From Piper betle (lineage: Eukaryota; Streptophyta; Magnoliopsida; Piperales; Piperaceae), in NCBI GenBank assembly GCA_033002965.1, contig JAURVB010013950.1, positions 62,001 through 126,000 of the forward strand: 64,000 nucleotides of DNA. Reading direction: 5' to 3'. Each line of letters opens with the position of its first letter. Position 1 is the stretch's first letter. The notes below the pieces were generated by a model, which did no database searches, was not told where the DNA came from, and saw nothing but the letters and a program-made list of their open reading frames with translations. Positions 1 to 11,700 of this stretch are shown piece by piece. A program made the translations under genes and the position numbers.

Positions 1-668
1 GGACCGTGCATGCAGGTAGTGGGAAGATGAGCTAACGCCGCCAACTGACAACTCCTGTGCTTTTTTTAAGAAAAAATGCCAATTCCTATGTTCCTGACCT
101 ATTAGCCTTAAGAATTTGTTGCTTGCTTCCGCCATTATAAAGAGCAATGGACCCATCGGACACAAGTAGAATTTTTGAGATAAAAGCCCTCGGTGATAAA
201 AAGTATTTATCAGCAAAAATTTCGGTGACAGAAGCATCAACAATTAATTTGTTTGGTGTCTGTACTGTTAAATTTTGGTGATAATTATTAATGTGATAAA
301 ACAGTAACAGAAGTCACCAAAATATGGTAGCATAAAACAGTTGTTAAAATATGTCAAGCGAATTTCGGATAGAAAAAAAAGGACTATGGCCCCCACGCAC
401 AATGTGGGCGTGCTGCCAGCAACGTGCCCATGTCCACTGCGGTGGCCGCGTTCATAATTAAAAAAATCTGTGACATGTAGCAGTCACCGAAACATTTGGT
501 AAACCTAAATATTTGATAATACTTCACTAACAAATTTATAAAAACGATGACACTAATATTTTGATTGTAAAATTTTGGTGTCGTTAATTTTTGACAATGA
601 AGGAATGGTGTTAATTACGTGACAAATTTGTTTATCATTGAAACATTTAATAACAATTTATATAAATA
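1..668. other. Intergenic, AT-rich, possible DNA-element end
   Basis: I see no gene here. From about 180 to 660 the sequence repeats short words such as ggtgac, ttggtgat and gtgacaaa, and it has a GC-rich centre near 390-450. The same kind of word usage occurs at 52.7-53.6 kb. That pattern is typical of subterminal repeats of non-autonomous DNA transposons, but I could not define termini or a target duplication. Confidence 0.3.
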
Positions 669-3600
669 TGTAAAACCCGTGACTCGAGTTAGAGTTTTAC
701 GGGAGTGAACCGGTCTGTTTAACCATTAGTTCGAGTTGAGTCAGCTTCATGGACCGTGAGGTGAGTTGAGGCAGCTATGAGTTATGAGCGATGAGGGTCA
801 TGTATGCTCAAGTGTACGATGATAACGTCTAAAAAATAATGAAAAATGTGTTATCAAGTATATGAAGGTATACAGTATTGATTGTTATTTTTATTTTATT
901 GTAGAATAGTTTTTAGGCTAAATAACGTATTAGGATGCGTTGGATTATATTTGGGTGGGTTATTAGTTATAGAACATATCATTTGGATGTTTCTGTGTTT
1001 GTTTAATTTTATGGGATTTTTTATATTTTTCTAGATTTTTTTAGAATTTATTACGAACTAGTTATTATTTTGACTCGAGTAGGAATCAAGTCAATACTTA
1101 ATTACGAAACTGCCATTGAGGGTATTTTTCTCCCTCCCGACACTTACCCTCTCAAAACCCTCGCCGCCGTTGTGTGCTGTCGTCACTGCCGCCGCCACTA
1201 TTGACGCTGTGCTGCCGCCAATCAACGCCGCCCCCACCCTGCCGTACAGTTGCCATGCCGCCACGACCTACACTGGCCATTGTCTAGCCGCCACGACGCC
1301 CCCTCGTCGATTCGTTGTTGTCCAGGAGACTTCGCCGCTGCTGTGACCCTGACGACCACCCCTCGCTGTCACCGACGTTTCCCCCACCATCCTGAGCGCT
1401 GTCGAGGCTAGCCGCAGCCCCGATCGGAGCACGCCGCTGCCGCCACCCATTTTCGACGTCGCCGCCGATAGCCATCGCCACCCCGGTTGCTTTGTTTGAC
1501 ACCACCATCGGACCAAGCTCGTCGAGCTGGTGCCGATAGACCCCCTGATTGCCCCATTCCAAATTATCGCCGGAAAACCGTCGGAATCCGCCGGAAAACC
1601 GCCGACACTCGCCAGAAAACTATCGGAACCGTCGGAAAATTAGATTTGTGGGAAATTTGCCGGATCATCCGTCGAACGCACCCGATCCAATCCGATCGGA
1701 CTTCGGACGCCGCTAGGTGCCGGAGTCCGAGTTTCGAGCCACAAACGGAAACCCTAGCCGTCGCCAATTTTCGACGATGCGAGGTATAATTTATTTTAAC
1801 TTAATTATTTGAAAGTATTGATTATTTGTAACACCCCGTTTCGGCTCACCCGTGAACCAACCCGGAAATGTCACCGGCGACCGAACTGTTTCCTAATCTA
1901 CTAGATTCGGTTAAGCCGACCCGGATCTACTCTCGGCATCTCAAGATGGAGATGCAAATATGAAATGCATGAATGGGAACGATTGGGTTCTAACGCGAGT
2001 CCTACATGCATGCTATGATGTACAAGCAAAATAAGACAAAACAACAAATGAGAAACCAAAAGAAAATATATACTATTTTATGAAAATACGATAACACATA
2101 ACAATCTACCATGACATTAAATCATTATCTCATTCGTTTTTACCCGAGCCGAGTCTGAACTCCAAGGCTCCCTACTCATTCATATTTATCAGTTCGTTTC
2201 ATAACAAGTAATTCATTCAAGCAAACACATCAAAATTATCATTTACATAACAATAACACACCATCATTATACATACGTTACACGCGGCAGGTACATGTGT
2301 GCGCGGTTCCGTGTTGCTCCTCCGCAGTCCCGACAGCTTTCATCGCTCGCATTCCTCACCTACATATATATAGAAAAACCGTCAGTAACGAGTGTTACCG
2401 GCCCGGAAAATAACTAATATCAATCTGGCACAGGAGAGCAAACTCTCCTGTTGAATCAAAACCATATACTTCCTCAAGAACTCTCATCAGGGCACATACG
2501 GGAGCCGTCCGTCGGCCGCCCTCGGGTCGACAGCGTCCCCCTTTCTTTCTCATTCTCATACCTTGGCCATTTCTCTATCGCTTCTTGCATCAAATTTCAT
2601 TCCTTACCGCCCTCTGCACCTTCCATATTACTCCTGGCCTTGAGCACAAAGGCCGAGCACTCTCAGGCAGTCGCCTTCAGTACCCTTTGAACCACAAGTC
2701 TAGACATGCGCTGCATTGCAGTACCCGTAAACCTCCACACTTCTCCGGGTTTGAGGAACTCAAAGGTGGAGTTGTCCGGATCCTTCGGGAACGAAGTGGG
2801 TTCTCCCCAGCTCCAGAGCCCGCTCTTCCGAGCACACGCCCTATCTGAAGACGTGGCCGCAAGTACCCCTCATCCCATCTCTCACCGAAAACACGAAAAC
2901 TATACATATATAGGCCTGGGTTGGGATTTATACAATAGGCCCGAAGGCATCGTGAGCTGGATCTGAAGTTCGAAAACAAACTCGAGGGATCTCATCCTCG
3001 AGGGTTATTAATCCGAAATAAAACTGTTGGCTAAATGGCCCGAGTTAAGTGGGATCCGATAAAATGCCACTTAACTCGTCCTGCACATGATAAATCAAAT
3101 ATACAATAGAGTAGCGTAAAAACAGAGAACGAGTCCTAAACGGACCTGGTAGAAGCTCCAAACGGGTCCACGCGCCTAGGCGGCGAGCTCCTACACCGTA
3201 CCTACACAATCAGGCTAAAAACTAACGCCCGCATGATGAATCACACATCCTATAGCATGCACACACAATCAACACAATCACGCATCAACCATCACACATC
3301 AACCTATATCAATTCTAGCAAGTCTACTTAGGCTAGTTTGCATTAGATCATGATCATTACCTAGTTACCCTAATTAGTTTCTTAGTCTCCATTTTTTAAC
3401 ACCACTCAATCAAACAAATTTCATATTTTATCCTTAATCAAATCTACATTTATATATATTATTATAACACACAATTCACCAATCCTAGCATGCAATTCTA
3501 ATAAACAATACTTTCAAATAATTAAGTTAAAATAAATTATACCTCGCGTCGTCGAAAATCGGCGACGGTTAGGGTTTCCGTTTCGTGGCTCGAAACTCGA

Positions 3601-6441
3601 ATTCGGCACCTAGCGGCGTCCGAAGTCCGATCAGATTGGATCGGGTGCGTTCGGCGGATGATCTGGCGAATTTCCCACGAATCCAATTTCCGGCGGTTCC
3701 GGCAGTTTTCGGCGAGTGTCGGCAGTTTTCCGGCGGATTTTCCGGCGATGATTCGGGACAGGGCAATCAGGGGTCTATCGGCACCAGCTCGACGAGCTTG
3801 GTCCAATGGTGGTGTCAAACAGGGTAGCCGAGGCGGCGATGGCCGTCGGCGGCGGCGTCGAAAATGGGTGGCGGCGGCGGCGTGCTCCGATCGGGGCTGC
3901 GGCCGGCCTCGACGGCGGTCGGGATGATGGGGGAAACGTCGGCGACGGCGAGGGGTGGTCGTCGGGGTCACAGCGCGGCGGCGCGGCCCGGACGGCGGCG
4001 AATCGACGAGGGAGGCGTCGCGGCTTGTGGGGCGATTCCGGCGTCGTGGCGGCGAGACGGTGGCCGGGGTGGGTCGTGGCAGCACGGCGACTGCACGGCG
4101 GGGCGGGGCGGCGTTGCTCGGCGGCAGCGACGTCGACGGTCGGCAGCACACGGCAGTGACGGCGGCAAGGGTTTGGGGTGAGGAAGGGTCGGGAGGGAGA
4201 AAAATACCCTCAATGGCAGTTTTGTAATTAAGTATTGACTCGATTCCTACTCGAGTCAAAATAATAACTAGTTTGTAATAAATTCTAAAAAAATCTAGAA
4301 AAATATGGAAAAATTCCATAAAATCAAACAAACACAACAACATCCAAATGGCATGCTCTATAACTAATAACCCACCCGAATATAATCCAACGCGTCCTAA
4401 TGCGTTATTCGGCCTAAAACTATTCTGCGATAAAATAAAAATAACAATCAATACTGTATACCTCCATATACTTGATAACCCATTTTTCATCATCTTTTAG
4501 ACGTTATCATCGTACACTTGAGCATACATGACCCTCATCGCTCATAACTCACAGCTGGCCTCAGCTCAGCTCGCGGTCCATGAAGCTGACTCGACTCGAA
4601 CCAACGGTTGAACCGACTGGTTCACTCCCGTAAAACTCTGACTCGAGTCACGGGTTTTACATTATTAGAATTGCATGCTAGGATCGGTGAATTGTGTGTT
4701 ATAATAATATATATATATATATATTGTAGATTTGATTAAGGATAAATTGTGAAATTTGTTTGATTGAGTGGTGTTAAAAATGGAGGCTAAGAAACTAATT
4801 AGGGTAACTAGGTAATAATCATGATCTAATGCAAACTAGCCTAAGTAGACTTGCTAGAATTGATATAGGTTGATGTGTGTTGATTGATGCGTGATTGTGT
4901 TGAGTGTGTGTGCATGCTATAGGATGTGTGATTCATCATGCGGGCGTTAGTTTTTAGCTTGATTGTGTAGGTACGGTGTAGGAGCTTGCCGCCTAGGCGC
5001 GTGGACCCGTTTGGAGCTTCTACCAGGTCCGTTTAGGACTCGTTCTCTGTTTTTATGCTACTCTATTGTGTATTTGATTTATCATGTGCAGGACGAGTTA
5101 AGTGGCGTTTTATCAGATCCCACTTAACTCGGGCCATTTAGCCAACAAGTTCTTTTTTCGGATTAATAACCCTCGAGGATGAGATCCCTCGAGTTTGTTT
5201 TCGAACTTCAGATCTAGCTCACGATGCCTTTGGGCCTATTGTATAAATCCCAACCCAGGCCTATATATATATATATATATATATATGTATAGTTTTCGCG
5301 TTTTCGGTGAGAGATGGAATGAGGGTTACTGACGACCACGCCTTCGAGATAGGGCGTGTGCTCGGAAGAGCGGGCTCTGGAGCTGGGGAGAACCCACTTC
5401 GTTCCCGAAGGATCCGGACAACTCCACCTTTGAGTTCCTCAAACCCGGAGAAGTGTGGAGGTTTACGGGTACTGCAATGCAGCGCATGTCTAGACTTGTG
5501 GTTCAAAGGGTACTGAAGGCGACTGCATTAGAGTGCTCGGCCTTTGTGCTCAAGGCCAGGAGTAATATGGAAGGTGCAGAGGGCGGTAAGGAATGAGATT
5601 TGATGCGAGAAGTGATAGAGAAATGGCCAAGGTATGAGAATGAGAAAGAAAGGGGGACGTTGTCGACCCGAGGGCGATGGCCCGACGCCGACGGCTCCCA
5701 TATGTGCCCTGATGAGAGTTCTTGAGGAAGTATATGGTTTTGATTCAACAGGAGAGTTTGCTCTCCTGTGCCAGATTGATATTAGTTATTTTCTGGGCCG
5801 GTAACACTCGTTACTGACGGTTTTTCTATATATATGTAGGTGAGGAATGCGAGCGATGAAAGCTGTCGGGACTACGGAGGAGCAGCACAGAACCGTGCAC
5901 ACATGTACCTACCGCGTGTAACGTATAATGATGGTGTGTTATTGCTATGTAAATGATTGTTAGAATGTTTTTGTCTTGATGATTTGCCTGTTATGAAATG
6001 AACGGATAGATGTGAATGAGCAGGGAGCCTTGGAGTTCAAACTCGGCACAGGTGAAAACGAATGAGATAGTGATTGATTGCTATGGTAGATTGTTATGTT
6101 TTATCATATTTTGATAAAATATTTACATACCCTTGTTATGGACAGGTTGGCCCCTATTGCACTTTTAGGAAAACTTTGTCCATTTTTTCGTAGTAGTATA
6201 TATTTTCTTTTGGTTTCTCATTTATTGTTTTGTCTTGTCTTTGCTTGCACATCATGGCATGCACGTAGGACTCCGTTAGAATCCAATTGTTCTCATTCAT
6301 GCATTTCATATTTGCATCTCCATCTTGAGACGCCGAGAGTAGATCTGGGTCGGCTTAACCGAATCTAGTAGATTAACAAACGGTTCGATCGCTGGTGACA
6401 GTTCCGGGTCGGTTCACGGGTGAGCCGAAATGGGTGTTACA
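669..6441 (+). mobile_element. Outer solo LTR, interrupted by a second LTR
   Basis: The element begins TGTAAAACCC at 669 and ends GGGTGTTACA at 6441, so it has TG...CA termini. It is in two pieces, 669-1826 and 4667-6441, about 2.93 kb in total. Removing the inserted LTR and one copy of its 5-bp target duplication rejoins the two pieces smoothly, and the join matches the uninterrupted copies at 1827-4661 and 22341-25431. The flanking 5-mers are aaata and atata, a one-mismatch target duplication. No internal retrotransposon genes (gag, protease, reverse transcriptase) are present, so it is a solo LTR. It has a cytosine-rich middle part and a (TA)n run near 5265-5286. Long open frames inside it are low-complexity repeat, not genes. 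The family is probably Gypsy-like, but without an internal domain this is a guess. Confidence 0.85.
1827..4661 (-). mobile_element. Inner solo LTR, opposite orientation, TSD ttatt
   Basis: This 2,835-bp sequence is the reverse complement of the surrounding LTR family. It starts TGTAACACCCC at 1827 and ends GGGTTTTACA at 4661. It is flanked by an exact 5-bp target-site duplication, ttatt, at 1822-1826 and 4662-4666. The insertion point lies within the outer LTR just after the conserved GAGGTATAATTT segment. Because both copies are several hundred bases of near-identical sequence in opposite orientation, the 0.67-6.44 kb region is a large interrupted palindrome. A 318-codon open frame on the minus strand at 3537-4493 is proline/arginine-rich and lies wholly in the LTR; I do not regard it as a gene. 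Confidence 0.92.
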
Positions 6442-6535
6442 ATATATATATATGCTGTAGGTTTTTCTTCTTACGATTAGGCGTAATAGCACACAATCAT
6501 CCAAAAGTAACTACAAAATCTTTTGCACCAGAAGC

Positions 6536-8034
6536 TAGGGGTGGGCGTGGACATCTGAATTTGTCCGTCCGACCGAAGTCCGAAGTATGTCCGATCAAAT
6601 TTAACCGATCGAATCCGGCCGAATTAAAACAAACCAAACATGGACATTTCTTTGTCTGACTGAACGACCGACCGAGTGTATGATATTTTATATCAATAAT
6701 ATAATATCTTCAATATTTGTAAGGTGAATATTATAGTTTATGAAAATTTTAAAATATAATATACGGTAAAATTTATTTAGTTTATACATAAAATTTGATA
6801 GTTAATATCTAAAATAACAAAAAATGATATACACAGAAACAAGATAAAAGTCACTCTTATATTTAGGAATTTAGAACTGTACATTCATATTAATAATCAT
6901 ATTAAACAACTTACAATTTAATTAGCATGTTCTCAATTTTTAAAGTCAAATAAAAAATAATCAATGTATAAAAACTTTAAAATAATCATTGGCATCAAAA
7001 TATACTCCAATATTACATATACTTCAAAGAAAAAATATTTTAATGGTTAATTCTTCATCTAATGTAACTTACCTACATGAAAAAAATACAAAAAAGTTAA
7101 TTACTCATGTTTGTTGTCTTCTTCATTTTGAAATTAAAACATTTTCCTTCAATATTCTTCCATAAATAAATAGTTCCATAACTTCCTATTCACTCTGTAA
7201 AACCTGTATCCTAAGTCAAGGTTTTATAGTCCAAACCGATCGGTTTGACCGTTATTTTTAATTCGAATAAAATTATTTTAGGCCAAATAATACATTAGGA
7301 CGTGTTATATGGTAGAATTATTAGTTATACCGCATGTCATTTGGATGTTAGGATATTTATTTTATTTTATGGGATTTTCCTGATTTTTTGGATTTTTTAA
7401 AGATTTTATTCCGAGATTAGTTATTATTCTTAACTCGTACTGGTATCGAGTCAAATCTTATTTACGAGTTTGCCACCGATCATCTTTTCCCCCAAACCCC
7501 CCAAACCCTAGCGCCATCACCGCGCCATCCCGCCACCGATCGACGCCGCCCCGCCCAGCCATACCGTCGTCGTGACATCTCAACCACCACCGGCCACCAA
7601 CAAGTCACCGTGATGCCGGAGGCGGGCGCTGGCAGAGGGTAGGCAGGCAGGCGGTAGAGGCAGGGCGGCAGAGGCAGGCACAACCAGAGTGGTTACGTTG
7701 CATGCAGAGGGCAGTAGAGGCAGGCGACGACGGAGGGGTTTCGCGAGCGCGCAGGAGGCAAGCGATGGCAGAGGAGTTTCGCTGCTTGCAGGGCGGCGGA
7801 GGCTTGCAGGGCGACAAAGCCAGTTTGCAGGCGACTGCATAGGCGATCCGCAGGCGGCGGCGGGGGGTAAGCTGGCTGCGGAGGCGACGAGCAAGAGTGG
7901 CGACGATGGCGCGTAGGGCGGCAGTGGCGGAGACGAAAATAGTGCTAGGTTTCTATTTGATTTCGGACGGTCCGCAGACACTGTTTGGGCCCGATGGATA
8001 AGTCGGACAATGATTTGGTCAGACAAATTTTGAT
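6536..8034 (+). mobile_element. hAT element, right end eroded (sibling of 33.5-36.6 kb)
   Basis: The left end reads TAGGGGTGGGCG at 6536, followed by repeats of gtccg/cggac words. This is the same terminus as the intact hAT element at 33496-36609. The right part (about 7925-8034) matches, in reverse complement, the first ~170 bp inside the other end of that element (gtccgaaatc, atcgggccc, gtccgactt), but the last ~70 bp including the terminal repeat are missing. Between them lie an AT-rich stretch, an LTR-derived piece (7197-7580) and a GC-rich segment (7490-7925). Long open frames in the GC-rich part are low complexity. No transposase is present. The damaged end abuts the 3' side of the JMJ20-like gene. 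Confidence 0.7.
7197..7580 (+). repeat. LTR-derived fragment inside hAT element
   Basis: The sequence begins TGTAAAACCTG and follows the same order of words as the 5' parts of the LTRs at 669 and 22341: a ggttttat repeat, a gtttgaccgttattttt block, an aggacgtgtt block, a gggatttttcc block, then gagtcaa-ttacgagtttgcc and a ccccaaaccc run. It lacks segments present in the full copies and stops in the GC-rich part, so it is a shortened copy captured by or inserted into the hAT element. Confidence 0.55.
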
Positions 8035-8125
8035 ATAGACACGAAGAGCAGAAGAAGCAATTTACTAGTTGATTCCAATGCAAATGCATATTTCGGGAGC
8101 ACACCTTATCCGTGGCTTTATGGAT

Positions 8126-8377
8126 CTACCAAATGTGAAAATTAGCCATTGATGATGAATTTGAAGATGATAAATCCTTCTCGTTAAACTTTGGCAAGCT
8201 TTTCGTCGAACAATTATCATCAGGATCTTGATTCAGAACACCTCCAAATATTTTTCTGAAAGAATCCATATCAGTTGCTAGACAACTAATTTGTTTACTC
8301 TGATGTTGAAGCAGCAAAGGCCTGTCCATATCGTCTGATGAGCATTTACACCCAGACAACAGGAAGCAAAAGTGCAA
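8126..8377 (-). pseudogene. Protein-like open frame, unidentified fragment
   Basis: An 83-codon open frame contains a stretch with protein-like composition (DMDRPLLLQHQ, then SFRKIFGGVLNQDP, then a serine-rich end) rather than repeat-like composition. I do not recognise a family. It lies just downstream of the JMJ20-like gene on the same strand, next to the eroded end of a hAT element, with no start-proximal or partner exons that I can find. It could be a decayed exon of another gene, part of the JMJ20-like 3' untranslated region, or chance. Confidence 0.25.
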
Positions 8378-8739
8378 TCCCTTTCCATGATATGTATATG
8401 GTCAAAAAGCAAACTGACCAAAAGGCTATCCCCTAGGTTTTTTCAGAAATTTAAGTCCAAACCACCTTTCCTTACACCTTAAGCACACACATCATTTGCC
8501 TATAATGAGCGTCTTGATACACAGGAGCACATTCTTGGTAAAATATTATGCCACAAGAGATGACCAACAAACAAACCTCGCATCGCACTAGCTAAGCATA
8601 ACAGGCTCCAAATTGTTCAAAACTAAATATCTGGAATAGGACTTCTCCAGCTTCAAATCATAGAAAAACACAACTTGAAAGAGCCTCCCGTCATTGACAG
8701 TATAGGTGTGCCAAGATGAATAATTTGCCAATGAACCAG

Positions 8740-11700
8740 TTAAACATTTATTATTTGTTCAATAAGTAATGATACTTCATCAGTAGCTGTTTTTCTCAAA
8801 TCTATAAGTGCATAATTAATAAAACTGATCAATGCTTTGGGACCCAGTAACTTACATTCAAAAGCTGAAAGAGATTGCATATTCCAAGCATCTGCTCTTG
8901 ACAAATCATTCACCAGCCTGTTGATATCACTTAAAGGTAGCTTCATCATCTTCACGTGCAGATTTATTGCCCCGTATGTCCTACTAAAGCCCCAGCACAG
9001 ATCTCTGAAGTCAGTCTCCTCTAACATGCTTCCACTATAAGAGATAGCATATGGACTTTGTGCCCATAGTGTATTCAAATTTGCTGCCGTAAAAGCAGAA
9101 GCTTCAATCATACTTGAGGCAACTTTACACAAGGATGCAAGGTTGGTGAGAAGATATTTGGTAATACACATTGGACTTTCTGTACTTCTGACCAGATGGT
9201 GAAGAAGAATCAAGTTTGCAACAGATATACGCATAATGAAGAAGAAAAAATCAAGAAAATTCATCCCTGCAAGCAAGAAAAAGAGATGTAAAAAAAAAAT
9301 ACCGACAAAATAGACCCATCTCTTTGCAGGACTTAAAAGGAAAACACATGAAACAGTCAGGTATCTGATACACAAAGACAACATGAAAATGAAATGATTC
9401 CTACAGAAAAGGCTAGTTTCTATATGGAACTACTACAAACAAACTGCATACCTGAGTTGGCACAAAGGTTCCTTTGGCAAAGTCCTTCAAAATCATCACA
9501 AATATCACGAATATCTTCTATGTATTCTACTGCCTCATTGTAGTCTCCCAAAAGCAAGTTCCACTGACATATAAGATTGTAGAGAAACACGTCAGCCGTG
9601 ATAATCTACATCTGCAAAATCATAGGCATTGTCATGCAAGCATGAATGCACTTACCACATAAGATAAATTGTAAGCATTGAACCAGTTGTGATTTATTGA
9701 TATCGTGTCTTCCTGTAAAAATATTGACAAAAAGTTATCTCAATCAGTACAAATCTGGCCACTAACAGGAGAAGGTAGCGTAGCCAACAGAAGCGGGAAG
9801 GCTCAAACTTTATCAGGTTGCATTTCAAGACTCCTAAGTCCATACTTCAGTTCAAATGATGTATCACAACCGGATTCATACACCTTAATTTTCAACTCAA
9901 ACAAGTTCATATACAATACTCGATGTAACAAAATAAACCTAATGGCTTCATCACTATCCTCTGCAATTTTAGAAACCAAACAAAAGAATCTTCTATTTTT
10001 GGTATCAAATGAAAGAGCCTTCATCACTGTCTCCACTAAAATCCATAATTATATTTTTTGTATCAAACATCTCATATTAATCAAAAGATTTTTTCATTAC
10101 ATCTATTGGAATAAGAATTTGCCCATACATGCAGGTGAAAACAACAAATTTCCTCTCAATTCAATGACAAAATTGAAATTAAAATGGTGATCACTTAAAC
10201 TATACCCAAGGTAAAAAGGAATTGAACACAAATACAATCAGAAGTATAAATTGGAAATACCATGTTATGAACTTGATGATACCATCCACTAGGAACAAAG
10301 ATGATTTCGTTCTCTCCTTGGGCACACTCGATCCAGACAGCCTGGAAGTGTGCAAGTAACTTGCAAAAAAACAAGAGAATATAAGAAGCGAAAGAAAAGT
10401 TGCCTACAATTACCTTCTTAAATCCTGGAAAATGCGTTTCGGATACATCAGCCAATGCATCATACACAGAATTTTTCATGTTCCTGCATGGTTGAGAACA
10501 AATGCATAAATAAAAACATGTTCACATTCCAGAGGATGCACTTACTTCTTTGTATCTTTTTCTCCCACAAAATCATAATCCAATGTTTTTTTGCAGTGAT
10601 TTTGCACATAAGGTTCTAATGACTTATCCTGACAGGATAGTTCCATTATTACATTCTTAACCCTATGAATGCAGGAGAAACACCGGGTATGCCAATCATA
10701 TCAATCCTATGAAAAATGGGATAATTATTGGCAGTTTAATTAGTGGTACACCCACAAGGGGTGAGCCCCACCCAAATAATGAATCCTAACTTATCTTATT
10801 AACTAAAAAAGTAATATAGTTATAAACTTGTTCTTAACTCTAGCATATTAATTGATATAAGTATGAGTTACAAAGTTATTTAGAATTCTTGTGATGTCTA
10901 TTTAAGGACATAGAATCAGACCGCTTGAAAAATGAACTTGTGTAGAACTTCTACCAAGTACTTTCAAGTACTATCTTGGGCATTACCGAGTTAGCTAAGG
11001 TGAAGCAGAGTTAAGGGATTTACTCTGTCAATTGAGGGTTCTGCCCGCCACTGTGATCGAACTCCGATCTGCGAGGTGACTACCAAATCTCAAGATCCGT
11101 ATGTTTCCATATTCTAGAATACAAAATTCTACAATAATGAAACAGAAATCTAGCGGCTGATCCTGATACTTTCATCAAATGCATAAACACAAAAGATTTC
11201 TAAAACGATACAAATTCATGTAAAAAAAGGTATTCCTAGATAGAATATCAGATAGATCTGTAGACCAAGTGGGAAAAAAAACACAAAAAGAGGCAAGACA
11301 ATTTGAAATAAAAAAAGATCTCAAAATCTGTTACACCACTTCAAGGTATAGTCTAAAGACATAACAAGGCACTACAATGAAGTTGAGGCCCGACTTAGTG
11401 GATGTAGACAAGATCAAAGTTGGGCATCATTCTAAATGTGTATTGCTGGACTTCTAGACCAGTAACTTAAAAGGCATTATCTCATGAAGAAAATTCATAT
11501 TTTAAAAGAAAAAAAAATTATCAAAAAAGTAAGTAAAATCTGTTCCATAAACATAATTCTTGTCACTCCTCAAAACATTCAAATTTATAATTCCCTTCAT
11601 GTAAAACATTTCTATGTGAGGATCAACTCATTTTGGAAGATATCCAATGGTGCAGAATTTTTTTCATTTTACAATCAAGATTAGTTTCTGTTGACCGCTA

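Noticed and set aside
3537..4493. 318-codon open frame on the minus strand
   Set aside because: It lies wholly in the inner LTR, is proline/arginine/threonine low complexity, and the same region is open in several frames. GC-rich repeat, not a gene.
7580..8104. 174-codon frame (-) in the truncated hAT element
   Set aside because: Low-complexity alanine/proline sequence; the corresponding region of the sibling element at 33.7 kb has different indels.
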